Assembly: GCF_017901135.1 (NCBI RefSeq)
Contig: NZ_CP072801.1
Coordinates: forward strand, 3,407,501 to 3,471,500
Length of the DNA: 64,000 nucleotides
Direction: 5' to 3'
Source of the DNA: Thiothrix litoralis
Lineage (GTDB): Bacteria; Pseudomonadota; Gammaproteobacteria; Thiotrichales; Thiotrichaceae
Under the pieces are notes generated by a model, which was given only the letters and a program-made list of their open reading frames with translations, searched no databases and was not told where the DNA came from. Shown here piece by piece: positions 54,992 to 61,869 of this stretch. Within the stretch, counting starts at the first letter, position 1; every line of letters begins with the position of its first letter. A program made the position numbers and the translations under genes.

Positions 54992-56095
54992 CTACTGCAT
55001 TCCGCTAGATAGCTGACTGACTTCGGTGGGTTCCTGCTTCACAGAGCGGCTTAAGGCCGCATCTCCACAGGCTAACAAGCGGTATCCCCGCTCTTTGATA
55101 TTGATCGCGCCGACATGATCGGCATGATTTTCATAGTGGCATTGCACGCACACAAACCGTGCTTGCGTCTGACGATTATCCGCCGCTACATGATGACATT
55201 CTGGGCACTCTTGACTGGTATAATGCGGCGGTACAGCGAACAACATGCCGCCCTTCCATGCCATTTTGTAGTCGAGTTGCCGTCGAAATTCACCCTAGCC
55301 TTGGTCGAGAATGGCTTTGTTTAAGCCGGATTTCTGGGAAACCTTCTTGCCGGGGTTTTCTACTGTACCAGCCGCTGACTTCGACATATTCCGTACCTGC
55401 AAATCTTCGATGAACACGAACGCGTGGTTTTGGCTGAGCGTGGTCGTCGCCTTGTGCAGGAAATCGCGGCGGGCGTTGGCGATTTGCGTGTGAATTTTTT
55501 GAACGTTGGCTTTGGCTTTTTTCCAGTTGCTGCTGAACTTTTGTTTGTGCGCCATGCGCCGTTGGTATTTGGCGAGTTTCGCTTGTTTGTTCTTGAAGCT
55601 GTTGCGTGGTTCGATGTACTGGCCGTCGGAGAGCGTCGCAAAATGCGCTATCCCAAGGTCAATACCGATAGCAGTGGTTGCGGGTGTGGCTGGCAATTCC
55701 ACTTCGCGCTGGGTTTGGATGCTGACAAACCATTTGCCGCCTTTGCTGGAAACCGTGACATTGCGTAGTTCTCCCAACACATCGCGGCTATTGCGGTAGC
55801 GTATCCAGCCGAGTTTTGGCAGAAAAATTCGGCTATTGTCTGGGTCGAGCTTGATTTGTTTGGGGTCGGGGTAACGGAAACTGTCACCGCTGCCTTTACG
55901 CTTGAAGCGGGGGAAATCAAGGTGTTTTGCCATTGCCACGTAACCGATGAATTTTTCACCCGCTTCATGATTGGCTTGCTGCAACGCTAATGCCTTGTTG
56001 TACACGAAGCGGCATGACCCAGCAAAACGGCGTAGTTGACGCTGTGTTTCACTATTGGGCATGAGTTCGTATTTGAAGGCTTGTAGTCGTTGCAT
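54992..56095 (-). pseudogene. tnpB: Degenerate tnpB with in-frame amber codon and internal deletion
   Basis: From the ATG at 56095 the frame runs 266 codons to a TAG at 55295-55297. It then continues in the same frame (GEFRRQLDYKMAWKGG) to 54992. The part before TAG holds RuvC D146 (GIDLGIA) and E230 (FIEDLQV); the part after holds the zinc finger (CPECHHV, CVQCHYE) and the last catalytic Asp region (NHADHVGAINIKERG). TAG replaces what is usually TGG (Trp). Around residue 60, AKHL joins directly to DFPRFKRKG, lacking about 40 residues with the AFKNFF segment present in the other two TnpB proteins here. Confidence 0.88.
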
Positions 56096-56116
56096 CCTCA
56101 TATTATAGTTTGGTCT

Positions 56117-56533
56117 ATGAGTAATGACAACGACATTAGGCATGGAAGACATTGTGTTTTTAGAATACATGTTCACTTGGTATTTGTGACAAAATACCGC
56201 AGAGATGTATTTACCAAAGCCATACTGGATGACTTGCGTGGTATTTTTTCCAGCGTGTGTACCGACTTTGAAGCGGAATTGCTGGAATTCGATGGCGAGG
56301 ATGACCATGTTCACCTACTGGTAAACTATCCGCCAAAAGTGGCAGTCTCGGCTTTGGTCAATAGTTTAAAGGGGGTTTCTAGCCGAGTGATACGCAAGAA
56401 AAATTACCCTAACCTCCATAAGAAACTCTGGCGCGGTGCTTTATGGTCGCCCAGTTATTTTGCGGGTAGCTGTGGCGGTGCCCCTATTTCTCTCATTCGC
56501 CAATACATTGAGCAGCAGCAGACACCACACTAA
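56117..56533 (+). CDS. tnpA: Y1 transposase TnpA (IS200/IS605 family)
   Basis: 138 residues from the ATG at 56117, full length for the family. HUH motif HVHLLV near residue 65 and catalytic Tyr in LIRQYIEQQ near the C-terminus. The gene starts 21 bases from the divergent tnpB start. It cuts and joins single-stranded DNA at the end hairpins. It appears functional, and the tnpB-only element at 4312-5645 has matching ends. Confidence 0.94.
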   Translation: MSNDNDIRHGRHCVFRIHVHLVFVTKYRRDVFTKAILDDLRGIFSSVCTDFEAELLEFDGEDDHVHLLVNYPPKVAVSALVNSLKGVSSRVIRKKNYPNLHKKLWRGALWSPSYFAGSCGGAPISLIRQYIEQQQTPH

Positions 56534-56574
56534 ACACTCCGAACATAGGGCGGCTTCGCCACCCGCGCTATCCT

Positions 56575-56594
56575 CCCCGACCTGAAGGACGGGG
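56575..56594 (-). repeat. Subterminal hairpin at the tnpA end of the IS605-type element
   Basis: CCCCG-A-CCT-GA-AGG-A-CGGGG. The same hairpin with one change (C for A) is at 5609-5628 in the tnpB-only element. Confidence 0.7.
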
Positions 56595-56610
56595 TTTGCC
56601 GCGCAACCTG

Positions 56611-56766
56611 ATCAATGGCAACCGTTTGCGCACATTCCATGAAGGGTGTGCCGCCTTGCGGATTGCCAAAAGTCAGCAGTTCGGTGGGGCGGAGGGTTTT
56701 GCCGATTTTGGCAGCCCCCGCAGCATGGTCAATGCGGGCGAAGACGTTCAAACCACGCTCTTTCAC
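56611..56766 (-). pseudogene. DUF302 gene, 5' fragment (split by the IS element)
   Basis: 52 codons from a possible GTG at 56766 (AGGAG 3-4 bases upstream): KERGLNVFARIDHAAGAA, then RPTELLTFGNPQGGTP and ECAQTVAID at the insertion point. Joined to 54787-54957 this gives a 108-residue DUF302 protein. Most family members have a further 15-20 residues before the KERG helix. Here an ECF-type promoter occupies that position (56797-56826), so the start is uncertain and the gene may have been N-terminally short before insertion. Confidence 0.85.
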
Positions 56767-56796
56767 CAGCTCCTGCCAATCAGTCGCCAGTATGGG

Positions 56797-56826
56797 ATAT
56801 ACGCTGCTTGCACTCGTTTGGATGCA
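56797..56826 (-). promoter_or_regulatory. ECF-type promoter of the DUF302 gene
   Basis: On the minus strand TGCATCC, 16-base spacer, CGTATAT, with AAAC after the -35 as in the bufA and bufB promoters. The expected start of transcription is near 56790, about 25 bases before the candidate GTG. Confidence 0.7.
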
Positions 56827-56918
56827 AGCGCCCCTTGGATTAGCCATTCCGCTTCGGTTGTGGAGACGATTTGCCTTACAATAGGGTGTTTTTCAAAGAT
56901 TGATAAAGGATTGACGAC

Positions 56919-57467
56919 ATGACACAGGCTGTTGCACGCATTGGCATTTTGACGATTTCCGACCGCGCCAGCCGGGGCGAATACGAAGACAAGGGTGGCC
57001 CCGCCATCAGCGAATGGTTCAACCGGGTGCTGACCAGCCCGTGGGAAGCGGTTGCCCGTGTGATTCCCGATGAACAGCCCGGTATTGAGGCTGCGTTGCG
57101 TGAACTGAGTGATGTGCAAGGTTGCAGCCTGATTGTCACGACAGGCGGCACAGGCCCCGCCTTGCGTGATGTGACGCCGGAAGCAACCGAAGCGGTATGC
57201 AGCAAGCTGATGCCTGGGTTTGGCGAGTTGATGCGCACGGCTTCGCTGAAGTTTGTGCCGACGGCTATCCTGTCGCGCCAGACCGCTGGCATCCGGGGAC
57301 GCAGTTTGATTGTTAATTTACCGGGCAAGCCTTCCGCAATTGATGACTGCTTGCAAGCGGTATTCCCAGCAATTCCGTATTGCCTTGATTTGATTGAAGC
57401 GGCGTATCTGGAAGCTGACCCGTCGCAATGCAAGGCGTTCCGCCCGGCTCATGCGAAACCGCGTTAA
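56919..57467 (+). CDS. mog: Molybdopterin adenylyltransferase Mog
   Basis: 182 residues (E. coli Mog 195), colinear with it. GILTISDRASRGEYEDKGGP, the MoCF TTGGTGPALRDVTPEAT loop, SRQTAGIRG and NLPGKP. It adenylates molybdopterin before molybdenum insertion. ATAGGG and TTGATAAAGGA precede the ATG. Next to a NifX/NifB-like gene 68 bases downstream, which may form a loose metal-cofactor group. Confidence 0.95.
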   Translation: MTQAVARIGILTISDRASRGEYEDKGGPAISEWFNRVLTSPWEAVARVIPDEQPGIEAALRELSDVQGCSLIVTTGGTGPALRDVTPEATEAVCSKLMPGFGELMRTASLKFVPTAILSRQTAGIRGRSLIVNLPGKPSAIDDCLQAVFPAIPYCLDLIEAAYLEADPSQCKAFRPAHAKPR

Positions 57468-57535
57468 GCTGGTCTGTGCGGGTAACATCCGTGTACCATT
57501 GTACAAATCCCCTGCATTATTAAGAGAGTCCTAGC

Positions 57536-57886
57536 ATGAAAATCGGCGTTACCAGTCAGAATTTGCGTACCATTACCGGGCACGCCAGCAAAGCGCGGAG
57601 TTTTTTGGTGTATGAATCGGTTGGCGGGGAACCCCTCCAAGCGGTCGAGCCGATTGAGTTGTCGATGGATATGTCGATCCACGCCTGGGACAAACGCGGT
57701 GATCACCCGCTGTTGGTGCTGGATTATTTGATCACCGGACCTTGCGGAAAAAGTTTCATCAATCAGATGAAGCAATACGGCGTGCGGGTAAAAACCACTG
57801 ATGAAACAGACCCCTTGGTGGCAGTACAGCAGTTATTGGCGACGGTGACGCCTTGGGCGAGCAAGCCTGCACCGACGGGTTTATAA
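57536..57886 (+). CDS. NifX/NifB-like (dinitrogenase Fe-Mo cofactor domain) protein
   Basis: 116 residues. One RNase H-like domain of the NifX/NafY/MTH1175 family: MKIGVTSQNLRTITGHASKA at the start, DYLITGPCGKSF and a C-terminal helix ending VQQLLATV. Such stand-alone proteins occur in organisms without nitrogenase and have an unknown, possibly metal-cluster, role. Preceded by GAGAG; follows mog. Confidence 0.8.
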   Translation: MKIGVTSQNLRTITGHASKARSFLVYESVGGEPLQAVEPIELSMDMSIHAWDKRGDHPLLVLDYLITGPCGKSFINQMKQYGVRVKTTDETDPLVAVQQLLATVTPWASKPAPTGL

Positions 57887-57905
57887 ACGTTCGTCAAATT
57901 GTCTA

Positions 57906-57933
57906 TTGACATTGACGCTATTACCGCTACACT
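57906..57933 (+). promoter_or_regulatory. Sigma-70-type promoter of the rtcB transcription unit
   Basis: TTGACA (57906-57911), 16-base spacer, TACACT (57928-57933). Transcription would start near 57940, leaving a leader of about 184 bases before rtcB. Confidence 0.6.
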
Positions 57934-57969
57934 TTCCAACCATTATCAACCTTAACTACGGAGACACCC

Positions 57970-58008
57970 ATGCTGAACGGATATACACAAAGGAATTTAA
58001 TCATTTAG
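57970..58008 (+). CDS. Possible 12-residue leader peptide upstream of rtcB
   Basis: ATG at 57970 with ACGGAG 5-10 bases upstream. It encodes MLNGYTQRNLII and stops at TAG, immediately before a hairpin (58010-58034). Position and ribosome binding site suit a regulatory leader peptide. Short, so it may be chance. Confidence 0.4.
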   Translation: MLNGYTQRNLII

Positions 58009-58009
58009 T

Positions 58010-58034
58010 GTCTCCCGCACTTGTGCCGGGGGAC
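58010..58034 (+). promoter_or_regulatory. Leader hairpin in the rtcB 5' region
   Basis: GTCTCCCGCAC pairs with GTGCCGGGGGAC with a one-base bulge and one T-G pair; loop of 2 or more bases. It begins 2 bases after the leader-peptide stop. Confidence 0.5.
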
Positions 58035-58085
58035 TGATGTCAGTCATCCGGTATGGGAATGCGGTGCTTTGTGTACAGCATGTCG

Positions 58086-58123
58086 AAAACCCCGGATGGC
58101 GTAAAAACCAACGGGGTTTTTTT
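58086..58123 (+). terminator. Terminator/attenuator abutting the rtcB start codon
   Basis: AAAACCCCG (58086-58094) pairs perfectly with CGGGGTTTT (58112-58120) and is followed by TTT and then the ATG of rtcB at 58124. The only Shine-Dalgarno-like sequence (GGGG) is in the 3' arm, so the structure would both stop transcription and hide the ribosome binding site. Confidence 0.7.
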
Positions 58124-59326
58124 ATGCCTATCAGTTTTATGCTCAACAAGGGCAAAGTTCCGGTCAAGATTTTCACCGACGATGTGGACAGCGGCTCGCT
58201 GACACAATTGGGGAATTTGTCGCAACTGCCCTTCATCCACAGCCACATTGCGGCGATGCCAGACGTGCATCACGGCATTGGTGCGACCGTGGGTTCAGTG
58301 ATTCCCACACGCGGCGCGATTATTCCGGCGGCGGTGGGGGTCGATATTGGTTGTGGGATGAATGCGGTGCGTTTGTCACTCAAAGCCCACGACTTGCCCG
58401 ATAACTTGTACAACATCCGCAGCGCGATTGAACAGCGCGTACCCACGGGTTTTGATGAACACGTGCGCCCCACCCTCAACGGTTCTACCCTCAATAACAT
58501 GGGGAAGCATCTGGATGTGATTACCGACAAGCACCCCGGTCTGGTGAAAATGTTGAAAAACTTTCACCGCCAATGGGGTAAGCAACTCGGCACACTCGGC
58601 GGCGGCAACCATTTCATTGAGCTGTGCCTCGACGAAAGCGACGACGTGTGGGTCATGCTGCATTCTGGCAGTCGCGGGGTAGGTAACGCCATCGGGCGCT
58701 ATTTCATCGAAAAGGCCAAAAAGGATGTGGGTCGCGAATTGGGTCAACTCCCTGACAAGGATTTAGCCTACTTCACCGAAGGCACGCAGCATTTCGACGA
58801 TTACGTGGAAGCGGTCGGCTGGGCGCAGGATTACGCCACGGTCAACCGCCGCGAAATGATGCGCTTGGTGCTGGATGCCTTGCAACGTAGCAAAGCTTTG
58901 CCCGCATTCACTACCACCCGCGAAGCGATCAACTGCCACCACAACTACGTGCAAAAGGAAGAGCACTTCGGTGCGGAAGTCTACCTGACTCGCAAGGGTG
59001 CCATCAGTGCACAACTGGGGCAGCTCGGCATTATTCCCGGCAGCATGGGCGCGAAATCCTACATCGTGCGCGGCTTGGGTAATGCGCAATCGTTCTGCTC
59101 GTGCTCGCACGGTGCGGGGCGACGCATGAGCCGCACCGAGGCTAAACGGCGTTTCAACACCCTCGATCTGGAAGCGCAGACCAAGGGTATCGAATGCCGC
59201 AAGGACAAAGGCGTGGTCGATGAAATTCCCGGCGCGTACAAAGACATCGACGTGGTGATGCAGAACCAAAGCGATCTGGTCGAGGTCGTACATACACTGC
59301 GTCAAGTCATTTGCGTGAAAGGTTAA
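58124..59326 (+). CDS. rtcB: RNA ligase RtcB
   Basis: 400 residues from the ATG at 58124 (E. coli RtcB 408). A frame extends 29 codons upstream to an ATG at 58037, but that stretch crosses the terminator and is unlike RtcB. Mn/GMP site motifs: MPDVHHGIGATVGSV, GVDIGCGMNAVR, GTLGGGNHFIE, HSGSRGVGNAIG, INCHHNYVQKE and FCSCSHGAGR with the guanylylated His. It seals 2',3'-cyclic phosphate or 3'-phosphate RNA to 5'-OH ends in RNA repair. No rtcR or rtcA is present here. Confidence 0.97.
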   Translation: MPISFMLNKGKVPVKIFTDDVDSGSLTQLGNLSQLPFIHSHIAAMPDVHHGIGATVGSVIPTRGAIIPAAVGVDIGCGMNAVRLSLKAHDLPDNLYNIRSAIEQRVPTGFDEHVRPTLNGSTLNNMGKHLDVITDKHPGLVKMLKNFHRQWGKQLGTLGGGNHFIELCLDESDDVWVMLHSGSRGVGNAIGRYFIEKAKKDVGRELGQLPDKDLAYFTEGTQHFDDYVEAVGWAQDYATVNRREMMRLVLDALQRSKALPAFTTTREAINCHHNYVQKEEHFGAEVYLTRKGAISAQLGQLGIIPGSMGAKSYIVRGLGNAQSFCSCSHGAGRRMSRTEAKRRFNTLDLEAQTKGIECRKDKGVVDEIPGAYKDIDVVMQNQSDLVEVVHTLRQVICVKG

Positions 59327-59338
59327 AGGCGGTGCATC

Positions 59339-60292
59339 ATGGAAAAAACCCAAGTTGACATGATTCGCGAATGCTTAAGCGGCAGCCGCACGGTGTTCCA
59401 CTACGCGCCGGAAAGCTACGCCCTGCAATTGCTTAAGGACTACATCGGCAACGGCATGGGGATTGGCGCATTGCGTCGCTCCCCTTACGCCAAACTGTTG
59501 ACCAAACCCATTGTCGCGGAAGCTTTGGCATTGGCAGGCAACGGCGTGCTGGAACCCTGGCATCTGGAAGCCGTTGCTGCGGAATACCGTACCCACAAGC
59601 CACTGAATTTCATCCTGACGCTGGACGAATGGGGTACTGATGACAAGGACGACCGTCACTGGAAACAGATTTGCCGCCCCGGTTACGACTTGGTGCTGCA
59701 ACTCAATTTTGCCAATGACCACCAGCAACCTTTCAAAACGCTGATCCATACGGATGGAGGTGTTGCCCCGTTTTCTTACCACGGTCATCCAGTACGTAAG
59801 GATGGCCGTTTGGAAACACTGGCATGGGCGCGGATCGACCTTGATTTTGCCAGCAATCAGGCGTTGATCGAGGAAATCCAGTCCGATTGGGTAAAGAATG
59901 CGGCAAATAGTGATCAGGATTGGCAGTACGGTGCTGACAAGATGCAGCAATACCGTGAAGTGTTACGCCCTTACTCCAAGGTATGGGATGAGGCGATTTT
60001 GACCGCAGCACTGTGTTTTATCCGGCGTGAACTGGGGATTCGTGAAGTGTTTTACCACAGCTACGACACTGGCAATCGCCTCAAGGGCATTGAGCGCTAT
60101 TACGAATACGGCAAGCCGCCGCGTTATTTGTACACCGATTTACCGAAAAAATTTTGCTTCGTCAAAACCAGCGAAGCGCCGGACTTCCTCAAACCTGTCC
60201 GCTATCTGCATTACCTGCAACGGCACGGTAAGGCGCAATGGTTCAAACTGCCAACACAGGAGAAACCTCATGGCAAAAAAGCAGCGGCGTAG
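59339..60292 (+). CDS. Uncharacterised protein linked to rtcB
   Basis: 317 residues, starting 12 bases after rtcB and therefore co-transcribed. I recognise no family. Notable segments: FHYAPESYALQLLKDYIG and PYAKLLTKPIV near the N-terminus; DLDFASNQALIEEIQSDWVK near residue 180, where EIQSDW recalls a motif seen in some phage polyvalent and toxin-like proteins; and YHSYDTGNRLKGIERYYEYG near 245. No signal peptide or membrane segment, so cytoplasmic. Its 3' end overlaps the next small gene. Confidence 0.75.
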   Translation: MEKTQVDMIRECLSGSRTVFHYAPESYALQLLKDYIGNGMGIGALRRSPYAKLLTKPIVAEALALAGNGVLEPWHLEAVAAEYRTHKPLNFILTLDEWGTDDKDDRHWKQICRPGYDLVLQLNFANDHQQPFKTLIHTDGGVAPFSYHGHPVRKDGRLETLAWARIDLDFASNQALIEEIQSDWVKNAANSDQDWQYGADKMQQYREVLRPYSKVWDEAILTAALCFIRRELGIREVFYHSYDTGNRLKGIERYYEYGKPPRYLYTDLPKKFCFVKTSEAPDFLKPVRYLHYLQRHGKAQWFKLPTQEKPHGKKAAA

Positions 60293-60446
60293 CCGCAATC
60301 CCGTCGCGCACCACTTGTTTATCCATCGGGGGGGTGTCCACGAAAAAAGCCATTCTGCCAAGCGGCAGGAAGACAAACGTCAATTACGCAAGCTGGTGAA
60401 TAAAGCAGGGGTCGGATTTTCCGGCCCCGATGCGTTGGCGGCTTAG
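60270..60446 (+). CDS. 58-residue basic protein of unknown function
   Basis: ATG at 60270 with AGGAGA at 5-10 bases; the first 23 bases overlap the end of the preceding gene in another frame. Strongly basic and polar: MAKKQRRSRNPVAHH, SAKRQEDKRQLRKLVNKAG. It could bind RNA or ribosomes; the RNPVA start is seen in some small uncharacterised proteins. Third gene of the rtcB unit. Confidence 0.7.
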   Translation: MAKKQRRSRNPVAHHLFIHRGGVHEKSHSAKRQEDKRQLRKLVNKAGVGFSGPDALAA

Positions 60447-60552
60447 CGAATCAAATCCGGCTATCGTAAAGTGTTAGCGTTTGGTCGAAAAAAAATAGCG
60501 AATACGGGTGGGCTGCGTTATACAGGCGTGAAAAATCAAGAAAAATCCTTCC

Positions 60553-61866
60553 ATGATAAAGTTTTCTGGCCTGTTGGTGTTCCTGCTGCTTGTTAATCTG
60601 CTCCTGTGTTCTGCCGGGAATGCGGCTGCACCTCCCTTGGCGGGTTTTACGCTAGACCCTGATACCGATTTCAACGTGTGGCGGCTGGGTGGCAGTGCTG
60701 CGGAAATGCAGCAGCAATGCCCTCACCCTGATGGCGAAGACAATATTACCCTGTTACACGCCCAACACTTTTACAGCCGCACTTCCCCCGCGAACCGCAC
60801 CGAAACCCATGCTTTGGGGTCGGCGGGACAAAACCACCCTTATGCCGCTTTGTGGCGCTTGTCCGACAAGCGTTTGGTTGGCTGGGTACCGACTGCCGAA
60901 CAGGAGGCCGACCTTCAGCAACGCCAATTGTTGTGGGATAGGCAAGCCGACAATGTGTACTGGTTTACCGATGGCAATCGTCTGATGCGTGCCAGCATTG
61001 ACTTCAGCACCTATAAAACCCGTGTGCAGGAATGGGCGCATTTCCCGGACTTTGCGTGGATTACCTTTGGGATGGGTGAGGGGAATTTTTCCGACGATGG
61101 CAAACGTCTGGTGCTGGCAGGCGCGGCACAGGACGGTTCCGGGATGTATATCCAGCCCTATGAAGTAGCAGATAAACGCGCTTTGCCGTGGCGCAAGGTT
61201 GCCGCTAGCGTGGGGGATGATAGCTTTGATTGGGCAAGTGTTGACCCTACCGGCGAATACGTGCTGTTTGCACAACACGCGCCGCAAGAAACCATGCTGG
61301 TGGTTCCGTTTGCTGAAACCGCGACAGCCAGCCCACGGGTATTGCTGGATGATGTGAAACACAGCGACATTGCCCTCGACCGTGAAGGCATCCCTTGGCT
61401 GGTCTACGGCAACTGGCGTGGTTTGTTCAAGGTGAAACTGGCCGATGCCCACAGCCAGCGCATTTGGCCTGATACCAAGGAAGAAGCGGAACCGGATGCC
61501 CGTGCCAGTGCTTCCGGGCATGTGGCGCGTATCGCGGGCAAGCCGGGTTGGGTGTTGATGTCACGCCATCAGGATGGCCGCTTGTATCAGGTTTCTCTCG
61601 ATGGCAAAACGCCTGCCCGTTATGTCGGCAATTCCCGGCAAGGGCGCGGCCCTCGCCACGCCGATAGCAAGCAAACTGCCCGCCGCTGGGGTGTTACCCG
61701 CGACGGTGAAGTGACCACCTACAAGCGCGAAGCCCGTGCTGCTAGCTCCCCTTCCGGGCGTTATGTGTTTTTCGTGTCGGATTACCATGCCCATGCCAGC
61801 TACGACCCGGAACCCGAACCGGGCACGGCCTACCTTAACCTGATTGACCTAGAACAAGAGCCATAA
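60553..61866 (+). CDS. Exported propeller-like protein of the exopolysaccharide locus
   Basis: 437 residues. Signal peptide with hydrophobic core 5-19 and cleavage near NAAA (about 26). The mature part has repeated WD/TolB-like strands (NFSDDGKRLVLAGAA; SVDPTGEYVLFAQ; ARAASSPSGRYVFFVSDY), suggesting a beta-propeller. No known enzyme signature. The gene lies 3 bases before the Wzy-like gene, so it probably belongs to the same polysaccharide operon. Confidence 0.7.
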   Translation: MIKFSGLLVFLLLVNLLLCSAGNAAAPPLAGFTLDPDTDFNVWRLGGSAAEMQQQCPHPDGEDNITLLHAQHFYSRTSPANRTETHALGSAGQNHPYAALWRLSDKRLVGWVPTAEQEADLQQRQLLWDRQADNVYWFTDGNRLMRASIDFSTYKTRVQEWAHFPDFAWITFGMGEGNFSDDGKRLVLAGAAQDGSGMYIQPYEVADKRALPWRKVAASVGDDSFDWASVDPTGEYVLFAQHAPQETMLVVPFAETATASPRVLLDDVKHSDIALDREGIPWLVYGNWRGLFKVKLADAHSQRIWPDTKEEAEPDARASASGHVARIAGKPGWVLMSRHQDGRLYQVSLDGKTPARYVGNSRQGRGPRHADSKQTARRWGVTRDGEVTTYKREARAASSPSGRYVFFVSDYHAHASYDPEPEPGTAYLNLIDLEQEP

Positions 61867-61869
61867 GCG

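Larger units (their letters stand above)
54958..56610 (-). mobile_element. IS605-type element (tnpA and degenerate tnpB) inserted in a DUF302 gene
   Basis: 1653 bases. tnpA and tnpB are divergent, with their 3' ends facing the element's ends as in IS605. End hairpins are at 56575-56594 (tnpA side) and 54968-54987 (tnpB side). On the minus strand the element follows TTGAT in the DUF302 gene and ends in TCAA. Removing exactly this interval joins the DUF302 halves in frame as ...AID-LPLK.... TTGAT is the target used by ISDra2, and TCAA is the right cleavage sequence of IS608, both well-studied relatives. Confidence 0.88.

Noticed and set aside
55295-55297. Amber codon in tnpB as a programmed read-through or recoded codon
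   Set aside because: The same gene has an internal deletion, TAG is one base from the usual TGG, and no recoding signal or suppressor is visible; decay is simpler.
58037-58123. 29-codon upstream extension of rtcB from an ATG at 58037
   Set aside because: It would translate across a perfect terminator stem, has no similarity to RtcB N-termini, and the ATG at 58124 gives the normal length.
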